From NCBI RefSeq assembly GCF_000733295.1, contig NZ_JPMI01000154.1, positions 1 to 64,000 of the forward strand: a DNA stretch of 64,000 nucleotides, in the 5' to 3' direction. Position numbers and translations under genes: made by a program. Under the pieces are notes generated by a model, which saw only the letters and a program-made list of their open reading frames with translations, was not told the DNA's origin and did not search any database. The DNA comes from Archangium violaceum Cb vi76 (GTDB lineage: Bacteria > Myxococcota > Myxococcia > Myxococcales > Myxococcaceae). This document shows, in pieces, positions 42,889 through 51,805 of the stretch (positions within the stretch are counted from its first letter, which is position 1; each line of letters begins with the position of its first letter).

Positions 42889-43892
42889 GCTCCACGGCGA
42901 TTCCGGTGACGGAGAGCAGTCAGGCGGGCCATGCGCGCCGGATGGCGGCGGCGCTGGCCGCCCGCCTGGGGTTCAGCGAGGAGGCCCAGGGCAAGGTGGC
43001 CATCGTGGTGAGCGAGGCGGCCAAGAACCTCGTCGCCCACGCGCGCGATGGTTTCATCCTCCTGCGCGCGCTCCATTCGGGCCCGAAGGTGGGGGTGGAG
43101 GTGCTCGCGCTGGACAGGGGGCCGGGCATCCTGGACGTGGAGCGCTGCCTGCGCGATGGCTTCTCCACCGCGGGCACCAGCGGCGTGGGACTCGGCGCCA
43201 TGCGGCGGATGTCCACCCTCTTCGACATCCACTCCGTGCCGGGGGCGGGGACGGCGGTGGTGGCCCAGCTGTGGGCCGACCAGCCGCCTTCCGGCTCCCG
43301 GGTGGAGTTGGGGGTGGTGTGTGTGCCCATGCCGGGCGAGGAGGTATGCGGGGACTCCTGGGCGGTGGACACCAAGGCGGACCGCTGCGTCTTCCTCGTC
43401 GCGGATGGGCTCGGCCATGGGCCCGAGGCGGCCCGGGCTTCGCGCGCGGCGGTGGTGTCCTTCCTGGAGCAGGGTTCTCTCGGGCCGGTGGAGCTGCTGC
43501 GGGGTGCGCACCAGGAGCTGCGCAGCACCCGGGGCGCGGCGGTGTCCTTCGCCTCGCTGGACGGCGCGCGGCTGCACTACGCGGGGGTGGGCAACATCTC
43601 CGCGGCCGTGGTGTCGCCCGAGGGCGTCATCCAGCGGCTGGTCTCCATGAATGGCACCCTGGGGCACCAGGCGCCCCGCATGCAGCAGTTCAGCTACCCG
43701 TGGAGCGCCGGGGCCACCCTGGTCATGTGCTCGGACGGGCTGGCCTCTCAGTGGCGGTTGGACGCCTACCCCGGGCTGCTTGCTCGCCACCCCAGTCTGG
43801 TGGCCGGGGTGTTGTATCGGGACTTCGTCCGGGGCCGGGACGACGCAACGGTGCTCGTGGCACGCGAGCTGCCCCGCGGAGAATCACGGTGA
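42879..43892 (+). CDS. rsbX: RsbT-like HATPase fused to SpoIIE/RsbX-type PP2C phosphatase
   Basis: A 337-residue fusion. Residues 1-130 repeat the RsbT fold with intact N box (VVSEAAKNLVAHA), G1 (LDRGPGIL) and G2 (GVGLGAMRRM). Residues about 145-335 form the SpoIIE/RsbX phosphatase (GDSWAVD, VADGLGHGPEAARAS, YAGVGNISAAVV, MCSDGL, RDDATVLVAREL). In stressosomes RsbX removes phosphate from RsbR and RsbS to reset the complex. Fusion to a kinase-like fold could let one protein bind the STAS partners in both directions. It overlaps both neighbours (10 and 4 bases). Confidence 0.92.
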   Translation: MEVSSTAIPVTESSQAGHARRMAAALAARLGFSEEAQGKVAIVVSEAAKNLVAHARDGFILLRALHSGPKVGVEVLALDRGPGILDVERCLRDGFSTAGTSGVGLGAMRRMSTLFDIHSVPGAGTAVVAQLWADQPPSGSRVELGVVCVPMPGEEVCGDSWAVDTKADRCVFLVADGLGHGPEAARASRAAVVSFLEQGSLGPVELLRGAHQELRSTRGAAVSFASLDGARLHYAGVGNISAAVVSPEGVIQRLVSMNGTLGHQAPRMQQFSYPWSAGATLVMCSDGLASQWRLDAYPGLLARHPSLVAGVLYRDFVRGRDDATVLVARELPRGESR

Positions 43893-45673
43893 GCTCCTCT
43901 CTCTTCCAGTCCGAGCTGCGCACCGGACAGGACGTGGTCAACACCCGCCAGCGGGGGCGCCACATCGCCCAGTCCCTGGGCTTCGACGGGCAGGATCAGG
44001 TGCGCATCGCCACCGCCATCTCCGAGGTGGCGCGGCTGGCCGCCACCCAGGCCAACGGCCACATCGAGTTCCTCCTGGAGGAGCGGCCCGTGCCTGCCCT
44101 GCTCGTGCGGGTGCGGGCCTCGGCCTTCAACGAGGGGCTCGTCGTGGGCAACACGCCGGAGACGCTCCGGCCGGGGCCCGCGCTCGCTCCGGCGCAGCGG
44201 CTGATGGACCGGGTGGTCCTGCGCAGGGAGGGCGATGGCTGGCTCCTGCTGGAGATGGCCCAGCGCCTCCCTCATCTCACTCCGCTGCCCCAGGCACTGG
44301 CCTCGCTGCGGGACGAGCTGGAACGGCAGCGGCGCTCCAACGCCGCGGACGAGCTGCAGAAGCAGAACGCGGACCTGCTGCGCATCCTCGACGAGCTGCA
44401 GGCGCGCAAGGCCGAGGTGGACCGGCTCAACCGCGAGCTGGAGGAGACCAACCGCGGCGTGGTGGCCCTCTACGCCGAGCTCGAGGAGAAGGCCGAGGCC
44501 CTGCGCCGTGCCTCGGACATGAAGACGCGCTTCATCTCCAATGTCAGCCACGAGCTGCGCACGCCCATCAGCTCCGTGCTCAACCTCTCGCGGCTGCTCC
44601 TGGACCGCATCGACGGGCCGCTCACCACCGAGCAGGAGAAGCAGGTCCTCTTCATCCGCAAGTCCGGCGAGGCCCTCCAGGAGCTCATCGACGATCTGCT
44701 GGACCTGGCCAAGATTGAATCCGGCCGCTCCGAGGTGCTGTGCACGCGCTTCTCCGTGGCGGAGCTGTTCGGCGCGCTGCGCGGGATGCTCCGGCCGCTG
44801 CGCGTGAACGAGGGCGTGCTGCTCGTCTTCGATGAGCCCGTGGGCCTGCCAGAGCTGCACACGGACGAGCGCAAGGTGTCCCAGATTCTTCGCAACCTCG
44901 TCTCCAACGCGCTCAAGTTCACCACCCGGGGCGAGGTGCGGGTCTCGGCGAAGCCGGGCCCCCGGGACACGGTGGTGTTCTCGGTGCGGGACAACGGCGT
45001 GGGCATCGCCCCCGAGGACCAGGAGCGCATCTTCGAGGAGTTCGTCCAGGTGGAGGGCCCCCACCAGCAAGGGGTCAAGGGCACGGGCCTCGGGCTGCCC
45101 CTGTCCCGGCGGCTGTCGGAGTTGCTGGGCGGCTCGCTCCTCGTGGAGAGCCAGCCGGGCCAGGGCAGCACCTTCCATGCGGCGGTGTCCCGCGACTACA
45201 CCCAGCGTCCGGGGGCGGCGGGGGAAGAAGGCGGGGACCCCCAGGAGTTGGAGCGGGATGCGCCCCATACCCGGACCGTGCTCATCATCGACGACGACGA
45301 GGTCGCCCGCTATCTGCTCCAGCGGTTGTTGTCCGATGCCTCGCTCCAATTCCGCGAGGCCGCGACGGGTTTCGAGGGGCTGCGGCTGGCGCGTGAGGTG
45401 CGGCCCGCCGCCATCCTGTTGGACCTGTCGCTGCCCGGCATGGACGGTTTCGAGGTGCTGGAGGCGCTCCGGCGCGAGCCCTCCACCCGCGACATCCCCG
45501 TCATCATCCACACCAGCCGCTCGCTGACCGAGCAGGAGCGCGGGCGCCTCCTCGCTCATGCGGTGGGCATCCTCTCCAAGAGCGGGCTCACCCGGGATGT
45601 GGCGTTCGACCTCCTTCAGCGAGCACTCTCCGGCCCGGGCCAGACGCCTGGTGGCGGTGCCGCCCAGACCTGA
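43889..45673 (+). CDS. Hybrid histidine kinase with degenerate RsbT-like N-terminal domain
   Basis: A 594-residue cytosolic protein, GTG start overlapping the phosphatase stop by four bases. Residues 1-125 align with the RsbT fold of the two genes before it, but the N box reads ISEVARLAATQ (the Mg-binding Asn is gone) and no G1 box is visible (RVRASAFNEG instead), so it is a pseudo-ATPase. A coiled coil follows (ADELQKQNADLLRILDELQ... about 145-210). Then come HisKA (FISNVSHELRTPISSVLNL), HATPase (NLVSNALKFTT, DNGVGIA, KGTGLGLPLSRRL) and a receiver domain (IIDDDEVA, LLDLSLPGMDGFE). It likely reads the stressosome state and passes it to a phosphorelay. Confidence 0.9.
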   Translation: MSSSLFQSELRTGQDVVNTRQRGRHIAQSLGFDGQDQVRIATAISEVARLAATQANGHIEFLLEERPVPALLVRVRASAFNEGLVVGNTPETLRPGPALAPAQRLMDRVVLRREGDGWLLLEMAQRLPHLTPLPQALASLRDELERQRRSNAADELQKQNADLLRILDELQARKAEVDRLNRELEETNRGVVALYAELEEKAEALRRASDMKTRFISNVSHELRTPISSVLNLSRLLLDRIDGPLTTEQEKQVLFIRKSGEALQELIDDLLDLAKIESGRSEVLCTRFSVAELFGALRGMLRPLRVNEGVLLVFDEPVGLPELHTDERKVSQILRNLVSNALKFTTRGEVRVSAKPGPRDTVVFSVRDNGVGIAPEDQERIFEEFVQVEGPHQQGVKGTGLGLPLSRRLSELLGGSLLVESQPGQGSTFHAAVSRDYTQRPGAAGEEGGDPQELERDAPHTRTVLIIDDDEVARYLLQRLLSDASLQFREAATGFEGLRLAREVRPAAILLDLSLPGMDGFEVLEALRREPSTRDIPVIIHTSRSLTEQERGRLLAHAVGILSKSGLTRDVAFDLLQRALSGPGQTPGGGAAQT

Positions 45674-45709
45674 TCTCCGCCCACCGCGAGTCTTCTTGAG
45701 GAGACCGAC

Positions 45710-47617
45710 GTGCCGCACAGGGAAACCATCCTCCTCAACATCAACGACAACGAGGCCAACCGCTATGCCGTCACGCGCATGATGCGGGCGGCGGGCTTCC
45801 AGGTGCGCGAGGGGGGGACCGGGGCCGAGGCGCTGAAGCTCGCCGCCGAGCTGCTGCCGGACCTCATCATCCTCGACGTGAAGTTGCCGGACCTCAATGG
45901 CATCGAGGTGTGCCGGCGGCTGAAGGCCGAGCCGCGCACCGCGGGCATCGCCGTGCTGCACCTGTCGGCCAACTACATCCGCCCCGAGAACAAGGTGGAG
46001 GGGCTGGACAGCGGCGCGGATGGCTACCTGGCGCAGCCGGTGGACGCCTCGGAGCTGCTGGCCACGGTGCGCGCGCTGCTGCGCATGCGTCAGGCGGAGG
46101 AGGATGCCCGCGCGGCGGCGGTGCAGTGGAAGAGCACCTTCGACTCGCTGGGAGACGGGGTGTGCCTGCTGGATGGGCACGGGCGGGTGATGCGCGCCAA
46201 CCAGTCCCTGTTGCAGCTGCTCGGGCTCTCCGAGGAGCGGGTGTTGGGGCGGCCCTTCGATGAGCTGATGCGGGCGGCGGCGGACTCGGAGGCCGAGCTG
46301 CCCCCGAGCTGCGGCGCGGTGCTGTCCTGCCAGGAGGAGACCGAGGTGAGCCTGGGCGGGCGCTGGTACCGCGTGGCGGCCAACCCCGTGGAGGGCCAGG
46401 AGGGCACGGCGGTGGGGGCGGTGCGCATCCTCACGGACATCACCCCCCGGCGCGAGCTGGAGGACGCGCTGCGGCAGCGGGCGGCGGACCTGGCCGAGGC
46501 GGACCGGCGCAAGGACGAGTTCCTGGCCATGCTGGCGCACGAGCTGCGCAACCCCCTGGCGGCCATCGTCAACGCGCTGCACCTGGAGGCGGCCACGCAG
46601 CCGGAGGGCGGGGAGTCCAGGTCCATGCGGGTGATGATGCGGCAGAGCCAGCACCTGGCGCGGATGGTGGATGATCTGCTGGACGTGTCGCGCTTCAACC
46701 GCGGCCACATCGAGCTGCGGCGGGCGCCGGTGGACCTGCGGCAGGTGGTGCAGCACAGCGTGGAGGCGCGCCGGCGGGCGCTCGAGGAGAAGGGGCTGCG
46801 CCTGGAGGTGTCGCTGCCCGCTTCGGAGGGCCTGTGGCTGGACGGGGATGCCACGCGGCTGGAGCAGGTGGTGTCCAACCTGCTGGACAACGCGCGCAAG
46901 TACACCGGGCCCGGAGGCCACGTCTTCGTCGGGGTGACGGTGGAGCGCGTCGGCCAGGAGCGCCAGGCGGTGCTGCGCGTGAGGGATACGGGCATCGGCA
47001 TGAGCCCGGAGCTGCAAGCGCGGGTGTTCGAGCTCTTCGTGCAGGCGCAGCAGCAGCTGGCACGTTCCTCGGGAGGACTGGGCATCGGGCTGACGCTGGT
47101 GCGGCGCCTGGTGGAGCTGCACGGTGGCGAGGTGACGGCGCACAGCGGGGGCGAGGGCGAGGGCAGCGAGCTGGTGGTGCGGCTGCCCCTGGCGGCGGTG
47201 CAGCCCGTCGTCACCGCGCCCGCGCCGGAGACGCCGCCGCCGGGCACCGAGGCACCCATGGGGCGCCGGGTGCTGCTGGTGGAGGACAACGAGGACACGC
47301 GCGAGGTGCTGCGCGAGCTGCTGGAGATGTGGGGGCACCGGGTGGAGGTGGCGGAGGATGGCTTCAAGGGGGTGCAGCTCTTCCCCGCGTTGAAGCCGCA
47401 CGTGGCGCTGGTGGACCTGGGGCTGCCGGGGATGGATGGCTTCCAGGTGGCGCGCCGGATTCGCGAGTCCGAGGGCGGCCGGGACGTCTTCCTGGTGGCG
47501 CTGACGGGCTACAGCGGCGAGCACCGGACGCAGGCGGTGGAGGCGGGCTTCAACCTGCACATGGTCAAGCCCGTCAAACCGGACGAGCTGGAGCGGCTGC
47601 TGGAACAGCTCCCGTGA
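45710..47617 (+). CDS. Hybrid histidine kinase REC-PAS-HisKA-HATPase-REC
   Basis: A 635-residue cytosolic kinase. The N-terminal receiver (LNINDNEANRYAV, LIILDVKLPDLNG; about 5-125) has Asn where one acidic-pocket residue is expected. A PAS domain spans about 135-260 (STFDSLGDGVCLLDGHGRVMRANQSLL). HisKA (FLAMLAHELRNPLAAI), HATPase (NLLDNARKYT, DTGIGMS, GGLGIGLTLVRRL) and a C-terminal receiver (LLVEDNEDTREVL, VALVDLGLPGMDGF, with K in VKPVKP) follow. The GTG at 45710 follows GAGGAG. It directly follows the stressosome kinase gene and probably belongs to the operon. No output regulator gene follows. Confidence 0.92.
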   Translation: MPHRETILLNINDNEANRYAVTRMMRAAGFQVREGGTGAEALKLAAELLPDLIILDVKLPDLNGIEVCRRLKAEPRTAGIAVLHLSANYIRPENKVEGLDSGADGYLAQPVDASELLATVRALLRMRQAEEDARAAAVQWKSTFDSLGDGVCLLDGHGRVMRANQSLLQLLGLSEERVLGRPFDELMRAAADSEAELPPSCGAVLSCQEETEVSLGGRWYRVAANPVEGQEGTAVGAVRILTDITPRRELEDALRQRAADLAEADRRKDEFLAMLAHELRNPLAAIVNALHLEAATQPEGGESRSMRVMMRQSQHLARMVDDLLDVSRFNRGHIELRRAPVDLRQVVQHSVEARRRALEEKGLRLEVSLPASEGLWLDGDATRLEQVVSNLLDNARKYTGPGGHVFVGVTVERVGQERQAVLRVRDTGIGMSPELQARVFELFVQAQQQLARSSGGLGIGLTLVRRLVELHGGEVTAHSGGEGEGSELVVRLPLAAVQPVVTAPAPETPPPGTEAPMGRRVLLVEDNEDTREVLRELLEMWGHRVEVAEDGFKGVQLFPALKPHVALVDLGLPGMDGFQVARRIRESEGGRDVFLVALTGYSGEHRTQAVEAGFNLHMVKPVKPDELERLLEQLP

Positions 47618-47708
47618 AATCCGGTGGGGACGCAACTTCCGTGACGCTCGTGCGATAATTCCATCGCCGTCACTGATTTTCAGCGCTTACTCCCCCCCGG
47701 AGCCGCCC

Positions 47709-48845
47709 GTGAGCACCATCTCCTCCACGTCCCGCAACAACGCCGCCCTGGCCACGGCCGCCGCCTCGTCCACCCCCTCGCTGCCCACGGCGACCCTGTC
47801 CAAGGGGGCCAAGGGCCCGGCGGTGAAGCAGCTCCAGTCGGCCCTGGTGAAGCTGGGCCACATGACGCAGGCGCAGATGAACACCGGCCCGGGCATCTTC
47901 GGCCCCCAGACGGAGGCCTCGCTCAAGAAGTACCAGGCCGCCAACAAGCTGACGGCGGACGGCGTGTTCGGCCCGAAGACGCGCGCCGAGATGCTCAAGG
48001 ATCTCACCCCGGCGAAGCCTGCCCCCACGCCGGGCAAGCCCTCCGGCGTCACCGCGCCCCCCGCGGGCCTGGAGCGCGGCAGCACCGGCGCCGCGGTGAA
48101 GCAGCTGCAGACGGCCCTGGTGAAGCTGGGCCACATGACGCAGGCGCAGATGAACACCGGCCCGGGCATCTACGGCCCGGCCACCGAGGCGGCGGTGAAG
48201 AAGTTCCAGTCCCAGTGGAAGCTGGGCGTGGACGGGGAGTACGGCCCGAAGACGAAGGCCGCCATGGACAAGGCGCTCGCCGGCCAGAAGCCGCCGACGT
48301 CCACTCCGACGACGCCGACCACCCCGACGACGCCGGGTACCCCCACGGGCGGTGTGAAGAAGCCGGACATGAAGTGGGTGCCCTCGGCCAACTTCAGCTC
48401 GCGCGGCGGGGCGGACATCGACGCCATCGTCCTGCACCACACCGCCTCCAACAACGAGGCCGGCGACCTGGCCACGCTCACCAAGAAGGGCACGGACGTG
48501 AGCGCGCACTACCTGATCGGCCAGGACGGCACCATCTACCACCTGGTGGATGACAAGATGGCGGCGTGGCACGCGGGCGTGTCGTCGCTGCACGGGGACA
48601 AGAGCCCCAGCGTGAACGCGCGCTCCCTCGGCATCGAGATCACCAACGACGGCAGCGGCAAGACGCCCTTCACCGAGGCCCAGTACAAGGCGCTGGAGAA
48701 GCTCGTGCCGTACCTGGCCAAGACGTATGACATCCCGATGAAGAACATCGTGGGCCACAAGGACGTGGCCCCGGGCCGCAAGGTGGACCCGGCGAGCAAC
48801 TTCAACTGGGATCGCATCCGCCGCGCCACCGACGCCGTCATCTGA
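47709..48845 (+). CDS. N-acetylmuramoyl-L-alanine amidase with two PG-binding domains
   Basis: A 378-residue protein with no signal peptide (starts MSTISSTSRNNAALATAAAS). Two PG_binding_1 domains (about 30-100 and 120-190) are nearly identical (VKLGHMTQAQMNTGPGI in both). A Thr/Pro linker follows. An Amidase_2 domain (about 225-375) has IVLHHTASN, VSAHYLIGQDG, AAWHAGVSS, IEITNDG and IVGHKDVAPG, which hold the zinc ligands. It should cleave murein cross-bridging peptides from muramic acid. Lack of a signal means cytosolic location, release by lysis, or export by another route; a predatory or cell-lysis role is possible. The GTG start follows GGAG. Confidence 0.87.
   Translation: MSTISSTSRNNAALATAAASSTPSLPTATLSKGAKGPAVKQLQSALVKLGHMTQAQMNTGPGIFGPQTEASLKKYQAANKLTADGVFGPKTRAEMLKDLTPAKPAPTPGKPSGVTAPPAGLERGSTGAAVKQLQTALVKLGHMTQAQMNTGPGIYGPATEAAVKKFQSQWKLGVDGEYGPKTKAAMDKALAGQKPPTSTPTTPTTPTTPGTPTGGVKKPDMKWVPSANFSSRGGADIDAIVLHHTASNNEAGDLATLTKKGTDVSAHYLIGQDGTIYHLVDDKMAAWHAGVSSLHGDKSPSVNARSLGIEITNDGSGKTPFTEAQYKALEKLVPYLAKTYDIPMKNIVGHKDVAPGRKVDPASNFNWDRIRRATDAVI
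47839..48171 (+). repeat. In-frame direct repeat of 60 bases (two PG-binding modules)
   Basis: Bases 47839-47898 and 48112-48171 are identical over 60 bases, spaced by 273 bases (91 codons). Flanking parts of the two modules have diverged. This points to recent gene conversion, or to strong conservation of a ligand-binding segment. Confidence 0.8.
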
Positions 48846-48886
48846 GCCAGTACCCCGTCAACACACGGCCAATATCCCCTCAATAT

Positions 48887-48924
48887 CCCCTCTCCCTCCG
48901 GGAGAGGGTCAGGGTGAGGGTATC
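48887..48924 (+). repeat. REP-like repeat, copy 6 (left member of inverted pair)
   Basis: CCCCTCTCCC, GGGAGAGGG, then AGGGTGAGGGTATC, 42 bases after the amidase stop. It faces copy 7, with a 61-base spacer that itself contains the palindrome CGGGTTTGAACCCG (48963-48976). Confidence 0.78.
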
Positions 48925-48985
48925 CGCGTCCGTTCTCCAACCCGTGGCCCACAAGAGGGACACGGGTTTGAACCCGTTTGTACCC

Positions 48986-49023
48986 GATACCCTCACCCCG
49001 TCCCTCTCCCGAGGGGAGAGGGG
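48986..49023 (-). repeat. REP-like repeat, copy 7 (right member of inverted pair)
   Basis: This is the reverse complement of the repeat core: GATACCCTCACCCC, CCCTCTCCC and GGGGAGAGGGG. With copy 6 it makes a 137-base BIME-like inverted pair upstream of the aldo/keto reductase gene. Confidence 0.78.
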
Positions 49024-49100
49024 AAATTCGCGAACCCCCTGCACGCGGTCCGTGCCCCGGTTAGGTTGTCCGCCCTGTCCTGTTGGCACGAGGAGAGCGG

Positions 49101-49988
49101 ATGACGACGAGCAACGCGGCGGCGAGCGGTACCTTCCGGATTGGCGGCGACCTCGAGGTGAATCGCCTCGGGTTCGGCGCGATGCGCATCACGGGCAATG
49201 GCATCTGGGGAGACCCCGAGGACCCCCAGGAGGCGCGCCGCACCGTGGCGCGCGTTCCCGAGCTCGGCATCAACTTCATCGACACCGCCGACAGCTACGG
49301 CCCCTTCGTCAGTGAGGACATCCTCGCGGAGGTGCTCTCGCCGTACAAACGCGGCCTGGTGATCGCCACCAAGGGCGGGCTCACCCGGCACGGGCCCAAC
49401 ATCTGGCCCGTCCTCGGCCGGCCCGAGTACCTCAAGCAGTGCGTGCTGATGAGCCTCCGGCGCCTGAAGCTGGAGCGCATCGACCTGTGGCAGCTGCACC
49501 GCATCGACCCGAAGGTGCCCCGCGACGAGCAGTTCGGCGCCATCGCGGAGATGCAGCGCGAGGGGCTCATCCGCCACGTCGGCCTGAGCGAGGTCTCCGT
49601 CGAGGACATCCAGGCCGCGAGCCGCTTCTTCAAGGTCGCGACGGTGCAGAACCTCTACAACCTCGCCAACCGCCAGAGCGAGGCGGTGCTCGACCACTGC
49701 GAGAAGAACGGCATCGGCTTCATTCCCTGGTACCCGCTCGCCGGCGGGCCGCTGGCGAAGGAGGGCGGGGCGCTCGACACGCTCGCGAAGAAGCTCGGGG
49801 CCTCGCCGTCGCAGATCGCGCTCGCGTGGGTGCTCCAGCGCTCGCCCGTCATGCTGCCGATTCCGGGCACCGGCAAGGTGAAGCACCTGGAGGAGAACAC
49901 CGCGGCGGCCACCTTGAAGCTCAGTGACGAGGATTTCCGCGCGCTCGACGCCCAGGGGCAGGAGGCGTGGCGCGCGCAGAAGCGCTGA
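49101..49988 (+). CDS. Aldo/keto reductase
   Basis: A 295-residue NADPH-dependent TIM-barrel oxidoreductase. The tetrad is visible: Asp and Tyr in FIDTADSYG, Lys in VIATKGG and His in WQLHRID. The NADP end has [14 protein letters not shown]. It resembles the AKR subgroup that includes YghZ/oxidoreductases of broad substrate range. The ATG at 49101 follows AGGAG by five bases and is preferred to a GTG at 49083. Confidence 0.92.
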   Translation: MTTSNAAASGTFRIGGDLEVNRLGFGAMRITGNGIWGDPEDPQEARRTVARVPELGINFIDTADSYGPFVSEDILAEVLSPYKRGLVIATKGGLTRHGPNIWPVLGRPEYLKQCVLMSLRRLKLERIDLWQLHRIDPKVPRDEQFGAIAEMQREGLIRHVGLSEVSVEDIQAASRFFKVATVQNLYNLANRQSEAVLDHCEKNGIGFIPWYPLAGGPLAKEGGALDTLAKKLGASPSQIALAWVLQRSPVMLPIPGTGKVKHLEENTAAATLKLSDEDFRALDAQGQEAWRAQKR

Positions 49989-50056
49989 GGACATCTCGTG
50001 CGGCGCGGGTGCCCCCGGCAATGGCGAGGGCACCCGGCCTTCACATCCGCTCCGGC

Positions 50057-51649
50057 TCAGCGCGTGTAGCGCTGCGCGGTGCTGACGGTGGTGCTGTTGT
50101 TGAAGCCGCCCGTCACGAGCACCTGGCCCGAGTGCAGGAGCGTCGTGGTGTGGCCGTAGAGCTCCGACGTCATCATGCCCGCGGACATCCACGCGTCCGC
50201 GCCCGGGTCATACAGCGAGGCCACCCCGTTGGAGTGGGTGACGAGCACCTCGCCCGAGTAGAGCAGCGTCGCGCTGACGGCCAGGGTACCGGAGGGGAGG
50301 ACGGCTCCCAGGGTCCAGGGGATGTAGCTGTACGGATCGTAGAGCTCCACCTGGTTCTCCTGGCCACCGACGACGAGCACCTTGCCCGAGTAGAGCCGGA
50401 CGGCGGCGTGGTGGGTGCGGGCCTTGTTCATCGGCGGGAGGGACGTCCAGGTGTTGGTGGCCGGGTCGTACTCCTGCGCGCTCTGGAGCATACCGAGCGT
50501 GGCGCCCGTGCCGCCCGTCACCAGCACCTTGCCCGAGTAGAGCAGGGTGGCGGTGTGGTCGTAGCGGCCCGTGGGGGCGGAAGCCGCCGGGCTCCACGCG
50601 TTGGTGGCCGGGTCATACAGCTCGGCGGTGTTCGTGTCCCCGCCGGTGGACTGGCCACCCACCACCAGCACCTTGCCCGAGTCGAGCAGGGTCGCCGTGT
50701 GGTGGCTGCGCGGCGTGCCCAGGGAGCCCGTGGCCGTCCACGTGCCGGTGGTCTGGTCGAACACCTCCGCGCTCTGGCGATAGGTGGCCGGCGACGTGCC
50801 GATCCACCCGCCCGCCACCAGCACCCGGCTCGAGGAGATCGGCGTCGCGGTGTGCGCCAGGCGCTCGGCGAGGGGCGCGGCCGTGGGCGTGGACACGTTG
50901 CTGTAGGGGTTGAACACCTCGGCCGTGGTGCCCCCCACCACCAGCACATCCCCGGTGCCATTGAGCAGGGTGGCGGTGTGGTTGGAGCGGGGAGACGCCA
51001 GGTTGCCGGTGACGCTCCAGGAGCCCACGCTCGGCGTGTCGAGCCCCGACGTGGCCACGATGATGGGGGCCGTGGTGCTGGTGAAGAAGTCCGGGAACGT
51101 CGCGGTGTAGTATTGGCCGCTCCCGCTCTCTCCGGGGAGGACGCCGCCCTTCTGGCCCCGCACCTTCAGCGTGGTGCCATCGGTGAGGATGGACAGCTCG
51201 CCGTTGAGGGTGGTGGGGCGGTAGTTGTTATGCGCCGCGAGCGTCACGGAGCGCACCACCGACAAGGTGTCCGGGGCCACGTGCCGGAGTTCCAGCCAGG
51301 TGCCGGAGGAGCCGCTCGGCGAGTACCGATTGGTGTAGCCGACAGCGACTCCGAGGTCATTGGCGGCCAGCGACAACTCGGGGCCCGAGTAGGAGCCCGG
51401 GAGATCCACGCTCCCCGCGCCCCACGGGCACGTGGCGGAGGCCTGCCGGGTGACGACGGGCACGTACGTGGGCGGGAAGGGCGGCATGACCTCCTTGTAC
51501 GTGAGGGTGAAGGTGCACCCGCGCGACACGGCGGTGGTCAGCGCGGCGGTGCTCGTGACGAGCTGCGACGGCTCTTCCGGGGCGGGCCCTCCACAGGCCT
51601 GCGCCAGGAGGGCGGCGGTGAGGGATGCTGCGAGCTTCAGGGTGCGCAT
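50057..51649 (-). CDS. Kelch-repeat lipoprotein
   Basis: A 530-residue lipoprotein (LTAALLAQAC, lipobox AQAC, C19). After an N-terminal beta region (20-190) it has about six kelch blades, each with (R/Y)xxHTATLL(x)SGxVLVxGG followed by AExYDPATxxWxx. Such propellers are frequent in myxobacterial surface proteins and usually bind carbohydrate or protein. No catalytic copper-radical residues of galactose oxidase are evident. AAGGAG precedes the ATG. It is divergent from the small gene at 51806. Confidence 0.85.
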   Translation of the reverse strand: MRTLKLAASLTAALLAQACGGPAPEEPSQLVTSTAALTTAVSRGCTFTLTYKEVMPPFPPTYVPVVTRQASATCPWGAGSVDLPGSYSGPELSLAANDLGVAVGYTNRYSPSGSSGTWLELRHVAPDTLSVVRSVTLAAHNNYRPTTLNGELSILTDGTTLKVRGQKGGVLPGESGSGQYYTATFPDFFTSTTAPIIVATSGLDTPSVGSWSVTGNLASPRSNHTATLLNGTGDVLVVGGTTAEVFNPYSNVSTPTAAPLAERLAHTATPISSSRVLVAGGWIGTSPATYRQSAEVFDQTTGTWTATGSLGTPRSHHTATLLDSGKVLVVGGQSTGGDTNTAELYDPATNAWSPAASAPTGRYDHTATLLYSGKVLVTGGTGATLGMLQSAQEYDPATNTWTSLPPMNKARTHHAAVRLYSGKVLVVGGQENQVELYDPYSYIPWTLGAVLPSGTLAVSATLLYSGEVLVTHSNGVASLYDPGADAWMSAGMMTSELYGHTTTLLHSGQVLVTGGFNNSTTVSTAQRYTR

Positions 51650-51805
51650 GTGTTGGCTCCTTGTGCGCCACCATATTCCGGCTCGGACGCCGCTCCGTCT
51701 ATCCGTATTTTTCCTGGCTTCCTCTTCTCCGTTTCCGAGACACCCAGAAGAGAAGTCCTCGGCTCACCGCCCCCACGAGCCCCCGACCTGGGTTATGTGG
51801 AGGGC

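Noticed and set aside
43766-47635. Very long antisense open frame (over 1200 codons) opposite the stressosome kinases
   Set aside because: It results from the strong G/C bias at third codon positions of the genes on the plus strand; the translation is His/Gln/Arg/Leu-rich with no domain. Similar frames lie opposite ileS (21612-24728) and hemL.
48961-48980. Stretch GGGTTTGAACCC resembling a tRNA T-arm
   Set aside because: No acceptor stem, anticodon arm or D-arm can be formed around it; it is a palindrome in the spacer of the REP pair.
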